DNA of 35,851 bases from Iphinoe sp. HA4291-MV1 (lineage in GTDB: Bacteria; Cyanobacteriota; Cyanobacteriia; Cyanobacteriales; Nostocaceae): assembly GCA_019359415.1 (NCBI GenBank), contig JAHHHH010000077.1:1-35851 (forward strand), written 5' to 3'. The first letter of the stretch is position 1. Each line of letters starts with the position of its first letter. This document shows, in pieces, positions 16,173 to 24,147 of this stretch. Made by a program: the position numbers and the translations under genes. The notes below the pieces were generated by a model, which saw nothing but the letters and a program-made list of their open reading frames with translations, was not told the origin of the DNA and did not search any database.

Positions 16173-16453
16173 AATCAGCTGCACTTAAAAGTGTCAACAT
16201 ATCTTTTAACCCCACTACCACGAAAGCGACTGGGAGACGCGAGCTACACTGCCGTTCCGCTCGCTCGCACGGAGCGGTGTCTGCACTGCCCTATAATAAC
16301 TCTGGGTGAGCATCCCATTTGGCACTTTGGGGCAGGCAGACACTCCGCTTCCGCCGCTCCGTGCGCTCCTAGTCGCTCGTTCAGTTTGAACAGAACCAGT
16401 CTTTTTATTGGGGAAGAAATAAACAATTGATACCCCAAATTTTTACACTATAA
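16173..16453. other. 281-bp intergenic region after the relaxase
   Basis: No gene is supported; frames on either strand are shadows of GC-rich repeats. The stretch holds a long imperfect palindrome (16225-16377) and a short CACTTAAAAGTG palindrome just after the relaxase stop. Confidence 0.5.
16225..16377. repeat. long imperfect palindrome downstream of relaxase
   Basis: AGCGACT (16225-16231) pairs with AGTCGCT (16371-16377). Inside it GCGGTGTCTGC (ending 16284) pairs with GCAGACACTCCGC (from 16336), with interrupted pairing between. The core matches the hairpin at 10832-10906 downstream of the paralogous gene. It may end transcription of mobC-mobA. Confidence 0.6.
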
Positions 16454-17132
16454 GGGGTAGTGTTACGGAAGCTGTCACGAGGGGCAAAGTAGTACACACG
16501 TATTAAACTGGAAACTTCCCCATTACCCCGTTATATTCCTTCTGCGCTTCTCCTATTGACAACCGTGAGTACACTTCCAGCGACTGACGGGACGAATGTC
16601 CTGAGTAAGGTTGAATCAGTGCATCATCAATTCCTTGCTGCTTCAACCATGTCAGCAGAAAGTGGCGTAGCCTGTGAGGAGAGATAGCTCTAGAGAGTCC
16701 CGCCAAAGTTGCATACTTTTCTAGGATTTTCCTCACGCCTCGGTCACTATACTTGCGCTTCCACGACGACTCAAACAAGTAAGTCGCTTGTTTGCGTTGC
16801 ATCAAGTCTACGTGCATCGCCAAAATTTCCTTAAAACTAACAGGAAACGGAACAATTCTGTCTTTTCCCCCTTTCCCCTGGAGCCGGAACTTTACTCACT
16901 GCAATTGTGCAATTTTTAGGTTTTGAAATGGTAATTTAGACTGTTAAACATAGTAAGTGCAAACTCTCATAGTAAATTCGGTACTTTTTTAGGAAGTACC
17001 AAGGAAGCGTGAAAGCTGGATTTGAAAAGATCTGATTTCCGGTGAACTTCTACATTGTAAAATTTGAAAGCTAGTCCACGAAAGGCTTTTGGGCTACTTT
17101 GCCCCTCGTGACAGCTTCCGTAACACTACCCC
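16454..17132. mobile_element. miniature element with 39-bp perfect inverted repeats (Tn3-like ends)
   Basis: Positions 16454-16492 and 17094-17132 are perfect inverted copies of each other over 39 bp. They begin GGGGTAGTGTTACGGAAG at the outer ends. GGGG ends and this length are typical of the Tn3 family. The interior (about 600 bp) holds only a 5'-truncated tyrosine recombinase on the minus strand. The flanks share only TAA, not a clear 5-bp duplication. A related shorter element lies at 31072-31375. It is best read as a non-autonomous TIME/MITE-like derivative, possibly of a Tn3-type element that once carried a TnpI-like recombinase. Confidence 0.8.
16503..16895 (-). pseudogene. tyrosine recombinase, C-terminal fragment
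   Basis: The readable frame begins after a TGA at 16898 and encodes [15 protein letters not shown], then the recombinase signature [13 protein letters not shown] and a [10 protein letters not shown]...SLEVYSRL tail. The HxxR, H/W and Tyr boxes are therefore present. The N-terminal half, including the first catalytic Arg box, is missing. The longest ATG/TTG-started frame is only 16503-16823. It is distinct from the full-length recombinase at 29699-30667 and lies wholly inside the 16454-17132 element. It is a remnant and probably inactive. Confidence 0.8.
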
Positions 17133-17134
17133 TA

Positions 17135-17245
17135 ATACCAGAAATTTCCCAAATCGAAGACATCGAACAATTAAGGGCGATAAAAGAAGGAATAAAAACT
17201 GTCAGTACGATTGAGGAGCTGCGTCAAATCTATCAGCGCTTTTGA
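17135..17245 (+). pseudogene. 3' remnant of an unidentified gene
   Basis: Immediately right of the miniature element an open frame encodes about 36 residues, IPEISQIEDIEQLRAIKEG, then a TVSTIEELRQIYQRF end and TGA. It has no start codon and looks like the C-terminus of a larger protein cut by the element's insertion or by deletion. The left side of the element does not show a matching 5' part. The family is not recognised. Confidence 0.5.
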
Positions 17246-17276
17246 TGTTAGTGGAAGTTAAGTATATAGTGAAAGT

Positions 17277-17312
17277 TAATTCTACCCTATGCTGTCGTGA
17301 GGCGTTGAGCAC
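17277..17312 (+). repeat. degenerate CRISPR repeat upstream of the cas promoter (a)
   Basis: This 36-bp stretch shares the 3' part of the array repeat (GAGGCGTTGAGCAC, preceded by GCTGTCGT in place of GATGCCGC) and keeps a GTCGTGAGGC hairpin with a GNRA-type loop (GTGA). The 5' half is eroded. It is on the same strand as the array and lies 116 bp before the cas promoter -35 box. Confidence 0.75.
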
Positions 17313-17378
17313 TTTCACGATTTCAAGGTTTAACACCTTTGAGTGATGCAGGGCAGCTGGGATTAACATAACCCTGCC

Positions 17379-17414
17379 TGCTCTAAACCTTTGATGCCGT
17401 AAGGCGTTAAGCAC
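17379..17414 (+). repeat. degenerate CRISPR repeat upstream of the cas promoter (b)
   Basis: This copy is very close to the array repeat: CTAAACCTTTGATGCCGTAA is followed by GGCGTTAAGCAC. The hairpin has a GTAA loop and the terminal 8 bases are TTAAGCAC instead of TTGAGCAC. Its 'spacer' position (17415 onward) contains the cas promoter itself. Confidence 0.85.
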
Positions 17415-17427
17415 ATTAGTAAATAAA

Positions 17428-17456
17428 TTGACATACTGATATATTTATGTTATCTA
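17428..17456 (+). promoter_or_regulatory. probable cas operon promoter
   Basis: TTGACA (17428-17433), a 17-bp spacer and TATCTA (17451-17456) make a good sigma70-type promoter. It lies between degenerate repeats b and c. The untranslated leader to cas6 would be about 170 bases and contain repeat c. Confidence 0.6.
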
Positions 17457-17556
17457 TGAGTTGAGTCTAATGTTTCATGATTTAAAGGTTGATTTCAGAG
17501 TTTCACACTGAAATACGATTCAGTTCTGGCTCGAAGCACTACGTGCTACTAGTTCT

Positions 17557-17592
17557 TGCTTGCTACCTCGGATGCCGTAAGGTTTTGAACAT
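17557..17592 (+). repeat. degenerate CRISPR repeat in the cas6 leader (c)
   Basis: GCTACCTCGGATGCCGTAAG followed by GTTTTGAACAT resembles the array repeat. The stem is weakened (GG-TTTT side) but the GTAA loop is kept. It lies in the presumed 5' untranslated leader, 42 bp before the cas6 start, where Cas6 could bind or cut the mRNA. Confidence 0.75.
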
Positions 17593-17633
17593 TTTAGGTA
17601 TTTGAAAATTTGTCATTTAGGAGGATTCCTGAA

Positions 17634-18299
17634 GTGATTGCATCTGTAGGTTTTTCTGCATCTCAAGATGCAGGTAGTGAACTTGAGCCTTTCGTTGAAT
17701 TAAGCTTTCCAGTCCGAGGAAAATACCTTCCTGCGGATCATAATTACGCTCTTTTTGCAGCGTGCGTTCACATCATTCCAGAGATACGTCAGCAAACATC
17801 TCTCAGTATTTTGACAATCCCTGGTTTTGCTGACAAACAAGGGAAGATCCTTTTGACTGAGCAATCTTGCTTCAAGATTCGTGTACCAATTCCACAAATC
17901 TCTTTGATTTATCAATTGGCAGGGAAGTCTATTCGTGTAGGAATACATGAAATTCAAATTGGCATTCCACAAATATTTATGCTCCGACCAGCAAAGAAGC
18001 TGAAGTCTAGAATTGTTGTAATTAAAGGATATAGCGAACCGGAGCCTTTTTTAGTCGCAGCACAGCGCCAGCTTGATAATTTAGAAATTTCAGGTAAAGT
18101 TTCTATTCCAATAGATAAAGAAGGTGAACCAAGCCGTAAAACTCTCAAGGTCAAGCGGTATACCATTGTGGGTTTTACAACAGAAATTTCAGGCTTAAGT
18201 GACGATGATTCCCTAAAGTTGCAACAGTGGGGAATTGGTGGGAAAAGACACCTTGGTTGTGGATATTTCTTGCCTTATAAGGGAGGTAAGAATGTTTAA
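17634..18299 (+). CDS. cas6: CRISPR RNA endonuclease Cas6 (MYXAN type, Cmx6)
   Basis: Cas6 cuts the pre-crRNA within each repeat, leaving an 8-base 5' handle. The 221-aa protein has the RAMP-type layout and a glycine-rich C-terminal loop (GIGGKRHLGCGYFLP) typical of Cas6. The N-terminus (FVELSFPVRGKYLPADHNYA) fits the MYXAN (Cmx6) family. GTG 17634 is preferred as start because AGGAGG lies 9 bases before it; a TTG 24 bases upstream is the alternative. The gene opens the operon, and its stop overlaps the cas3 start by 8 bp. Confidence 0.85.
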   Translation: MIASVGFSASQDAGSELEPFVELSFPVRGKYLPADHNYALFAACVHIIPEIRQQTSLSILTIPGFADKQGKILLTEQSCFKIRVPIPQISLIYQLAGKSIRVGIHEIQIGIPQIFMLRPAKKLKSRIVVIKGYSEPEPFLVAAQRQLDNLEISGKVSIPIDKEGEPSRKTLKVKRYTIVGFTTEISGLSDDDSLKLQQWGIGGKRHLGCGYFLPYKGGKNV

Positions 18300-20715
18300 G
18301 GTGTTGTTAGCTAAGTCCTTATCACAGCAAGAGAAGGAAGAAGATAGAGCACGAGGAGCCGCTAAGTATACAGGACACATTAGCTTTGTAATGCAAGCAG
18401 CTGATGTTTTAGTAGATAAATTGGGATTATCTATCCTCCAACAATTGGGTATAGAGCACATCGATTTAGGCTACTTTGCAACCACAGTTCGATTAGGCGC
18501 GTACTTACATGATTGGGGTAAAGCAAATCAACATTTTCAGGAGATGGTTTACCTGAAAACTCTTGATCCTAAATCACCAGATCCAAAGCTCCGAGATTAT
18601 AGAAAGCAAATTTTGGCACTTTCAAAGAAGCATTCAGACAAACAAATGCTTCGTCATGAAGTCATTAGTGGTATTTTGGCGTTGCAAGTTCCCAGCTTTA
18701 GGAAATGGCTTGAACAGTGCCCCAATAGTAATTTAATGATTGCTGTCTGGGCAGCAATGGGGCATCATCTAAAAATAGGGATAAATAAAAATAATCAACC
18801 TGCGGAATTTATAGCCGAAATTCCTTCTAGTACTGGGGATAATTTGAAAATTTACACCCATCATTCAGACTTTCAAGCAGTATTGAAAATGGGTCATCAA
18901 GTTTTAGGATTACCTGAAAGCTTACCAGAAGCCCCTCAAGAAATTTGGTCTAAATCTCAATTACAAGAAGCCTTAATAAATCTGCGTGATGAATTTATTC
19001 AGTTTGAATCGCAACTGGACTGGGAACAGCAAAAGTTTATAGCTGCGGTAAAGGCAACGGTGATTGCAGCGGATTTAGCTGGTTCTGCATTACCTTTAGC
19101 TGAAGAAGACTTTAAGGTATGGATTGAACAAGTATTGACGCTACAACTCTCAAAAGAAGAGGTTCAGAAATTAGTTAATCAACGTTTACAAGGAAAAAAA
19201 TTACGTCGTTTTCAGAAGCAGATTGCCCAATCTGCTCGTCGAGTTACGCTAGTTGTAGCAGGTTGTGGAACGGGTAAAACAATTAGTGCTTATGCCTGGG
19301 GGGAAAAATGGGCTGTAGGACGTAGACTGTTTTTTTCCTACCCGACTACAGGCACAGCTTCACAGGGATATATTGACTATGCAGATGGTACAGAAATAGA
19401 AACGGCTTTAATGCATTCTCGTGCTGATTTGGATCGAGAACTGCTATTTTCTGGTGATTCTGATGATGCTGAGAGTATTGATGCTCGATTAATGGCTTTT
19501 CAAGCATGGCGCAAGAAACTAATTGTCTGTACGGTTGATTCTGTGTTGGGTTTGATTCAAAATAACCGCAAACCGCTTTACTCTTGGGCTGCGATCGCTC
19601 AATCAGCTTTTGTTTTTGATGAAGTCCATGCCTACGATGCACGTCTTTTCGGGGCGCTATTGAAATTTATCAAAGCGTTTCGTGGTGCGCCTATTCTCTT
19701 GATGAGTGCCAGCTTTACTCCTGAACAGTTACGAGCTATTCGTCAAGTACTTGCAGAACAAGGCGAAGAACTAGATGAACCCATCGAAGGACCAAAAGAG
19801 TTAGAGGAACTTAAACGCTACGAAATTAAATACATTCCTGAAGTAGCTGACTTGGATGAACTCAAGGAAATCTGGCAACCTGCAATAGAAGCTCTCAGAA
19901 ATAAGCAGAAAGTATTGTGGGTGACTAATTCTGTACCAACCTGTATCGAAATTTATCGCACAGCCAAAATTAAGCTTGCTGAACAATTACCAGAGTTAAG
20001 CATCGAACCGTTAATCTATCACAGTCGTTACCGTTACAAAGATAGGCTCAAAAAGCATAAAGCTGTAATTGAAGCCTTTAATAAAGATGAACCAGTCTTG
20101 GCTATCACTACGCAAGTTTGTGAAATGTCTCTAGATTTAAGTGCAGATTTATTGATATCTGCAATGGCTCCCGCAGCATCTTTAATTCAACGCTTGGGAA
20201 GACTGAACCGCAGGATGACTAGACAGGAAGAAGGAACAAGGCTGGCAATTATTTATCCTTGGGATAATAAGCGACCCTATGATACAGCAGAGCTTTCTAC
20301 AGGAGAGCAACTAATTCAAGAATTTTCTGGTAAAACAGGTATTTCTCAACGAGATTTAGCTGAAGTCGCTGCCCGTCTTCACTCAGAGAAAGTCGAGCAA
20401 GTTAAATCAAGTTGGTTAGAAGAAAACTGGTGTAATCGCCCAGATTTCCTGCGTGAAGGAGGATACACCATCACGGTGTTATTGGGTGAAGATGAAGAAA
20501 AAGCGATATGGGATATTGCTGAACAGCGCAGACAAGAATTACTTAAACAAGGCAAGAATGAATCCTTAATGAAATTATTCAAACAAGAAGCACAAGCTTG
20601 GTCAGTACCTATCCAAATTGAACCAGACTATCGGGAATGGCAACGTAGGGGATTCTATCCCATCACTCCAAAAGGCAGAATTCGCTACAGCAAAGAGGTA
20701 GGGGCAGAACAGTGA
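18292..20715 (+). CDS. cas3: CRISPR helicase-nuclease Cas3 (HD + DEVH)
   Basis: The 807-aa protein combines the HD nuclease and superfamily-2 helicase that unwind and degrade DNA once Cascade has bound. The HD part shows H29 (TGHIS) and H73-D74 (YLHDWGKAN). The helicase has Walker A AGCGTGKT (323-330), DEVH (443-446), a SAS motif (MSASF, 471-475) and motif VI QRLGRLNRR (about 655). All key residues are present, so it looks active. ATG 18292 has GGGAGG upstream and is preferred over earlier in-frame starts inside cas6. It overlaps cas8 (GTGA) by 4 bp. Confidence 0.93.
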   Translation: MFKVLLAKSLSQQEKEEDRARGAAKYTGHISFVMQAADVLVDKLGLSILQQLGIEHIDLGYFATTVRLGAYLHDWGKANQHFQEMVYLKTLDPKSPDPKLRDYRKQILALSKKHSDKQMLRHEVISGILALQVPSFRKWLEQCPNSNLMIAVWAAMGHHLKIGINKNNQPAEFIAEIPSSTGDNLKIYTHHSDFQAVLKMGHQVLGLPESLPEAPQEIWSKSQLQEALINLRDEFIQFESQLDWEQQKFIAAVKATVIAADLAGSALPLAEEDFKVWIEQVLTLQLSKEEVQKLVNQRLQGKKLRRFQKQIAQSARRVTLVVAGCGTGKTISAYAWGEKWAVGRRLFFSYPTTGTASQGYIDYADGTEIETALMHSRADLDRELLFSGDSDDAESIDARLMAFQAWRKKLIVCTVDSVLGLIQNNRKPLYSWAAIAQSAFVFDEVHAYDARLFGALLKFIKAFRGAPILLMSASFTPEQLRAIRQVLAEQGEELDEPIEGPKELEELKRYEIKYIPEVADLDELKEIWQPAIEALRNKQKVLWVTNSVPTCIEIYRTAKIKLAEQLPELSIEPLIYHSRYRYKDRLKKHKAVIEAFNKDEPVLAITTQVCEMSLDLSADLLISAMAPAASLIQRLGRLNRRMTRQEEGTRLAIIYPWDNKRPYDTAELSTGEQLIQEFSGKTGISQRDLAEVAARLHSEKVEQVKSSWLEENWCNRPDFLREGGYTITVLLGEDEEKAIWDIAEQRRQELLKQGKNESLMKLFKQEAQAWSVPIQIEPDYREWQRRGFYPITPKGRIRYSKEVGAEQ

Positions 20716-22244
20716 AATTAGAGTTTGATTTAGGTAATCCTAGCTTTACTTTGTTGCATTGTGCTGGTTTAGCTGGGTTATGGATGACTTTAAAGCAGTT
20801 AGAAATAGAAAAAGTGGCTCCTCCAGAGGGTTTAAATTGGCAGCTTTCCAACCGAAAAGTCATCTTAAATTGGGAAAGAAGCGATAAAACAGTTTTGGAA
20901 TGGCTATTAAAAGAATCATTCCAAATAAATGATGGACTAATTGCCCTTCGTGGTTTAGATTCGCAAACTATGCGTAAGGATGCTCAGGTGATTGTACACC
21001 AGGGAATTCTTGGTACTTTTTTACAACATACCAGCACCCATAAATCGATTGGGACAAAAACCGAATCTCTATCATTAGGTGAGGGGGAAAAAGAGATTCA
21101 GGTTACATATAAAGCCTTACAAAGCTATGCTTATCAAGATTTTACCAGTAACCTTTGTGATAAAAATGGACAATTGCTGACAAAATCTATTAGCGTTGCT
21201 GGATGGTTAAATCCTGGTGCGGTGGTACGTCATGTTGCTTTTAGTTCTGATACAAGTTTTGAAGAACTTCCAGAAGATGCATTTGTTCTATTATTTGCTC
21301 CCGTCGCTTGTTATTACTACATTCTCCGCTCCAAGTTGCGAGATAAACGTGCTCAGTATGCATTGGTAGTTCCAGAAATCACAGATTTAGAAAAATATGC
21401 TCAATACCGCCAAAATCAACACTTGAGATATGCCACTTATAAAGATTTCCATGCATCAGGTTTAGGCGATGCAGGGTTGCGATTTTTAACATTGAAGGAA
21501 ACTGTAAACATTACTCAAACTTTTGGTATACCGCGTTGTCAAGTTTTGACATTGGGAACTGTCGCATGGGCGACTCAGCAAAAAACTCGGACAGATATGT
21601 ATGTGGTAGAAGCCAGTGACGAGGTTTGTCACAACTATCAGGTTTGTGACGATTGGTTGAAAGACAAAGCCATTGAAGGTAAAGAAGGTGGATTTGTTGC
21701 TACTAACTTTGCAAAAGAACTAATAGCTGAAAACTTGGCAAGAAATCAACCTTGGTATTTTGGGATTTCAGAAAAAGTAAACAGTAACGAATTATTCAAA
21801 AAGTTAGCTTACGAAAGGAGAGAACTATATCAAGTGATTCAGAAAATTCAATCAGATGAACGCGAAAGACTATTTATTCAGGCTTGTCATGAGGCAATTA
21901 AATTTACATACGGACAAATTTCTGAACAAGCGAAGAAACGAGGAGAAGTGCCAAATTTCGACCGAGAAACAGTACGCATCAGAACAGGATTAGGTCGGTG
22001 TAAAAATGCTGAAACATTTCGAGAATTTATTACTGATTTTTGGTCAAGAGCAGGAAGAATTCCCACTTTGCAGGAGCATTGGCAAGATTTGATGGAGTTT
22101 GTTATGCGAGATAGTCATTGGAAAAAGTCAAGAGACTTAGCTTTACTAGCATTAGCTAGCTATAAAGGCAAAGGAGTTTTTGATACAGATGATACTGAGC
22201 GCGAGAATATAGATGGAAACATTGAAATTGATATTGGCTTATAA
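20712..22244 (+). CDS. cas8: Cascade large subunit Cas8 (MYXAN, Cas8a1/Csx13-like)
   Basis: This 510-aa protein sits where the large subunit is expected, between cas3 and cas7, with the gene order of the Myxococcus dev locus (devT-devR-devS). It begins MKLEFDLGNPSFTLLHCAGL, a segment typical of MYXAN Cas8 proteins (the Cas8a1/Cmx1/Csx13 family). The large subunit recognises the PAM and recruits Cas3. No nuclease motif is expected or seen. Its GTG start overlaps the cas3 stop. A 150-bp gap with an inverted repeat (22301-22357) separates it from cas7. Confidence 0.82.
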   Translation: MKLEFDLGNPSFTLLHCAGLAGLWMTLKQLEIEKVAPPEGLNWQLSNRKVILNWERSDKTVLEWLLKESFQINDGLIALRGLDSQTMRKDAQVIVHQGILGTFLQHTSTHKSIGTKTESLSLGEGEKEIQVTYKALQSYAYQDFTSNLCDKNGQLLTKSISVAGWLNPGAVVRHVAFSSDTSFEELPEDAFVLLFAPVACYYYILRSKLRDKRAQYALVVPEITDLEKYAQYRQNQHLRYATYKDFHASGLGDAGLRFLTLKETVNITQTFGIPRCQVLTLGTVAWATQQKTRTDMYVVEASDEVCHNYQVCDDWLKDKAIEGKEGGFVATNFAKELIAENLARNQPWYFGISEKVNSNELFKKLAYERRELYQVIQKIQSDERERLFIQACHEAIKFTYGQISEQAKKRGEVPNFDRETVRIRTGLGRCKNAETFREFITDFWSRAGRIPTLQEHWQDLMEFVMRDSHWKKSRDLALLALASYKGKGVFDTDDTERENIDGNIEIDIGL

Positions 22245-22300
22245 AGCGCTCAAATCAAACGATATCTATGGAGCATTTAGCTACTCAAGCAATCATATTT

Positions 22301-22357
22301 GATTTGTGATAATTCTCGTGTTAATCGTTCCTAGTCATTAGTGATTTATCACAAATC
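22301..22357. promoter_or_regulatory. 12-bp perfect inverted repeat between cas8 and cas7
   Basis: GATTTGTGATAA (22301-22312) and TTATCACAAATC (22346-22357) are perfect inverse complements separated by 33 bp. It could be a stem-loop that tunes expression of the downstream cas7 gene, or a two-site operator. No T-run follows that would make it a classic terminator. Confidence 0.5.
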
Positions 22358-22420
22358 ATTTCTATCTGCTATCTCTGGTGTAAAAAAAAGAAAATTGTGA
22401 TTTTTGAGGAGATTTCAAAA

Positions 22421-23341
22421 GTGTCATTTCATTTATTTGGAAATGTTTTAACTGGGTATGGTACTGCTGCTAACAATCGCGGAGAAAATGAAGGTAATAT
22501 AACTACCCTGCAAAAAATTCTTTGGAAGGGAGATGTACATACAACAGTTTCATCTGAGGCAATTCGTTGGGCATTGCGCTACTACTGGCAGACTGCTGGC
22601 AACGGTTACCAAGTCAATCGTCGTTGGGACGATGATATCAACGATAATGTTTGGCAGAATGAAAGTTTTGATGACATCAATTTTATTGATGATGATGTAT
22701 TAGGTTTCATGCGTGCAGAGGGTGCAAAAGTTGAAGCTTCCGATGAACCTAAACAAAAAGGGAAAAAAGCACCCAAAGGTACAACAACCGCTAAAAGAGG
22801 AGTTTTAGAAGTAACTCGTGCTGTTTCTACAACAGCTTTTAGTGGGGATTTAACCTTCAATGCTGCTAGTGGGAAAAAAGGACGGACTTCACTTTATGGA
22901 ACTGAAGTTCATGCAACTCGCTATCAATATGGATTTGCATTAACTCCAGAACGCTTGAAAGATAAATCTCGCATAATTGCAGTTTTGGATGGTTTGAGTT
23001 CTTTGGGAGAAGTAGCAGGTAACCACTCTCGTTTTCTTTACGACTTTTCTCCTGAAAGTTTAGTTTTACGATGGACGCATGACTTCGCTTCCCGAATTCT
23101 TTACTGCTTTGAAGAGGAAGAGGGAGAAATATCAATTGGGGAATTGATAAGAAAAGTCAAAAATCAAGATATTGAACCGCAGGAGTTGTGGATAGCCGGT
23201 GCAATTACAGAATCTGAGGAAGTGGAAGAATTAGAAGAATTGGGAGTGAATATTTTTCCAGGAATTAAATTAGCTGTACAAAGCATGAAACAAGTCATCG
23301 CGAGAGATTTGCAGCTACCTCAACTGGAGTTAATTCGATGA
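22421..23341 (+). CDS. cas7: Cascade backbone Cas7 (DevR family)
   Basis: Cas7 forms the helical backbone that coats the crRNA spacer. The protein (306 aa) begins SFHLFGNVLTGYGTAANNRG and contains the DevR/Cst2-type GEVAGNHSRFLYDFSPESLV motif near residue 210. A lysine-rich insert (KQKGKKAPKGTTTAKRG) lies around residue 113. GTG 22421, with GAGGAG 9 bases upstream, is preferred over the in-frame GTG 22397. Its stop overlaps the cas5 ATG (ATGA). Confidence 0.88.
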   Translation: MSFHLFGNVLTGYGTAANNRGENEGNITTLQKILWKGDVHTTVSSEAIRWALRYYWQTAGNGYQVNRRWDDDINDNVWQNESFDDINFIDDDVLGFMRAEGAKVEASDEPKQKGKKAPKGTTTAKRGVLEVTRAVSTTAFSGDLTFNAASGKKGRTSLYGTEVHATRYQYGFALTPERLKDKSRIIAVLDGLSSLGEVAGNHSRFLYDFSPESLVLRWTHDFASRILYCFEEEEGEISIGELIRKVKNQDIEPQELWIAGAITESEEVEELEELGVNIFPGIKLAVQSMKQVIARDLQLPQLELIR

Positions 23342-23988
23342 CGACAACAACTGAGAAAATGTTGGCTTTGGAAGTAGAAGTTCCCATAGCTAGCTTTCGT
23401 CAATCTCGCGCAAGGGAATATGCTGAAACTTATCCAGTACCTCCACCATCTACAGTTTATGGGATGTTATTGTCTATAGTGGGGGAGATCGACAGATATA
23501 AACATTGTGGAATTAAGTTAGCGATCGCTCTCATTTCACAACCACAAAAATCAACTGTTATCCGCACATTTCGCCGCTTTAAGAAGAAAGATATCCATGA
23601 CCCTAGCAACGCCAGACCAGATTATCAGGAACTATTGACTGATGTTAGATTTATTACTTGGGTTGATTCTGGGGAAGATAATTCGCAGCCAACGCTAGCA
23701 GAACGCTTACAGATGGCATTTGCCAACCCTGCTTCTATCAATCGTTTTGGCGGTCTTTGTTTAGGAGAAAGCCGAGATTTGGTTAATGCTGTTACCTTGT
23801 TGCCAAAAAACTATCAAGGTCAATCGTTGCAATGGCTGGTACGGGATGAAAATGGGTTGTTGACTTTACCCTACTGGGTGGATCACGTTGGCTCAAAGGG
23901 TACTCGTTGGCAGAGATACTTTATACTTGAACCTTCTGATCTGTATTATCCTCCTGAGTCTGCCTGGACAGTAATTCAGACAACTTAG
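23338..23988 (+). CDS. cas5: Cascade subunit Cas5 (DevS/Cmx5)
   Basis: Cas5 caps the 5' handle end of the crRNA. The 216-aa protein shows the RAMP N-terminus with FRQSRAREYAETYPVPPPST and VYGMLLSIVGE, a signature of Cas5. A glycine-rich INRFGGLCLGESRDLV motif lies near residue 138. It is the DevS/Cmx5 form. It overlaps cas7 by 4 bp. About 160 bp of repeat-containing sequence follows before cas4-cas1. Confidence 0.88.
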   Translation: MTTTTEKMLALEVEVPIASFRQSRAREYAETYPVPPPSTVYGMLLSIVGEIDRYKHCGIKLAIALISQPQKSTVIRTFRRFKKKDIHDPSNARPDYQELLTDVRFITWVDSGEDNSQPTLAERLQMAFANPASINRFGGLCLGESRDLVNAVTLLPKNYQGQSLQWLVRDENGLLTLPYWVDHVGSKGTRWQRYFILEPSDLYYPPESAWTVIQTT

Positions 23989-23989
23989 A

Positions 23990-24119
23990 AAAAGTTTACC
24001 TCAGATGCCGTTAGGCGTTGAGCACACTTGAAGCGGTGGGTATGCCTAAACCTTAGAAATTGCAAGGCGTTGAATATTTTAATTAATTTCTACCTCTGAT
24101 GTCGTAAGGCGTTTAACCG
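23990..24119 (+). repeat. three degenerate CRISPR repeats between cas5 and cas4-cas1
   Basis: Copies at about 23990-24025 (GATGCCGTTAGGCG, TTGAGCAC), 24042-24077 (AAACCTTAGAAATTGCAAGG, then CGTTGAATAT) and 24084-24119 (ACCTCTGATGTCGTAAGGCG, then TTTAACCG) resemble the array repeat, in the same orientation. The stretches between them are only 16 and 6 bp, too short for normal spacers. The first keeps the whole handle; the others are eroded. Confidence 0.75.
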
Positions 24120-24147
24120 TTTATATCTAACCTTACACACATCAAAA

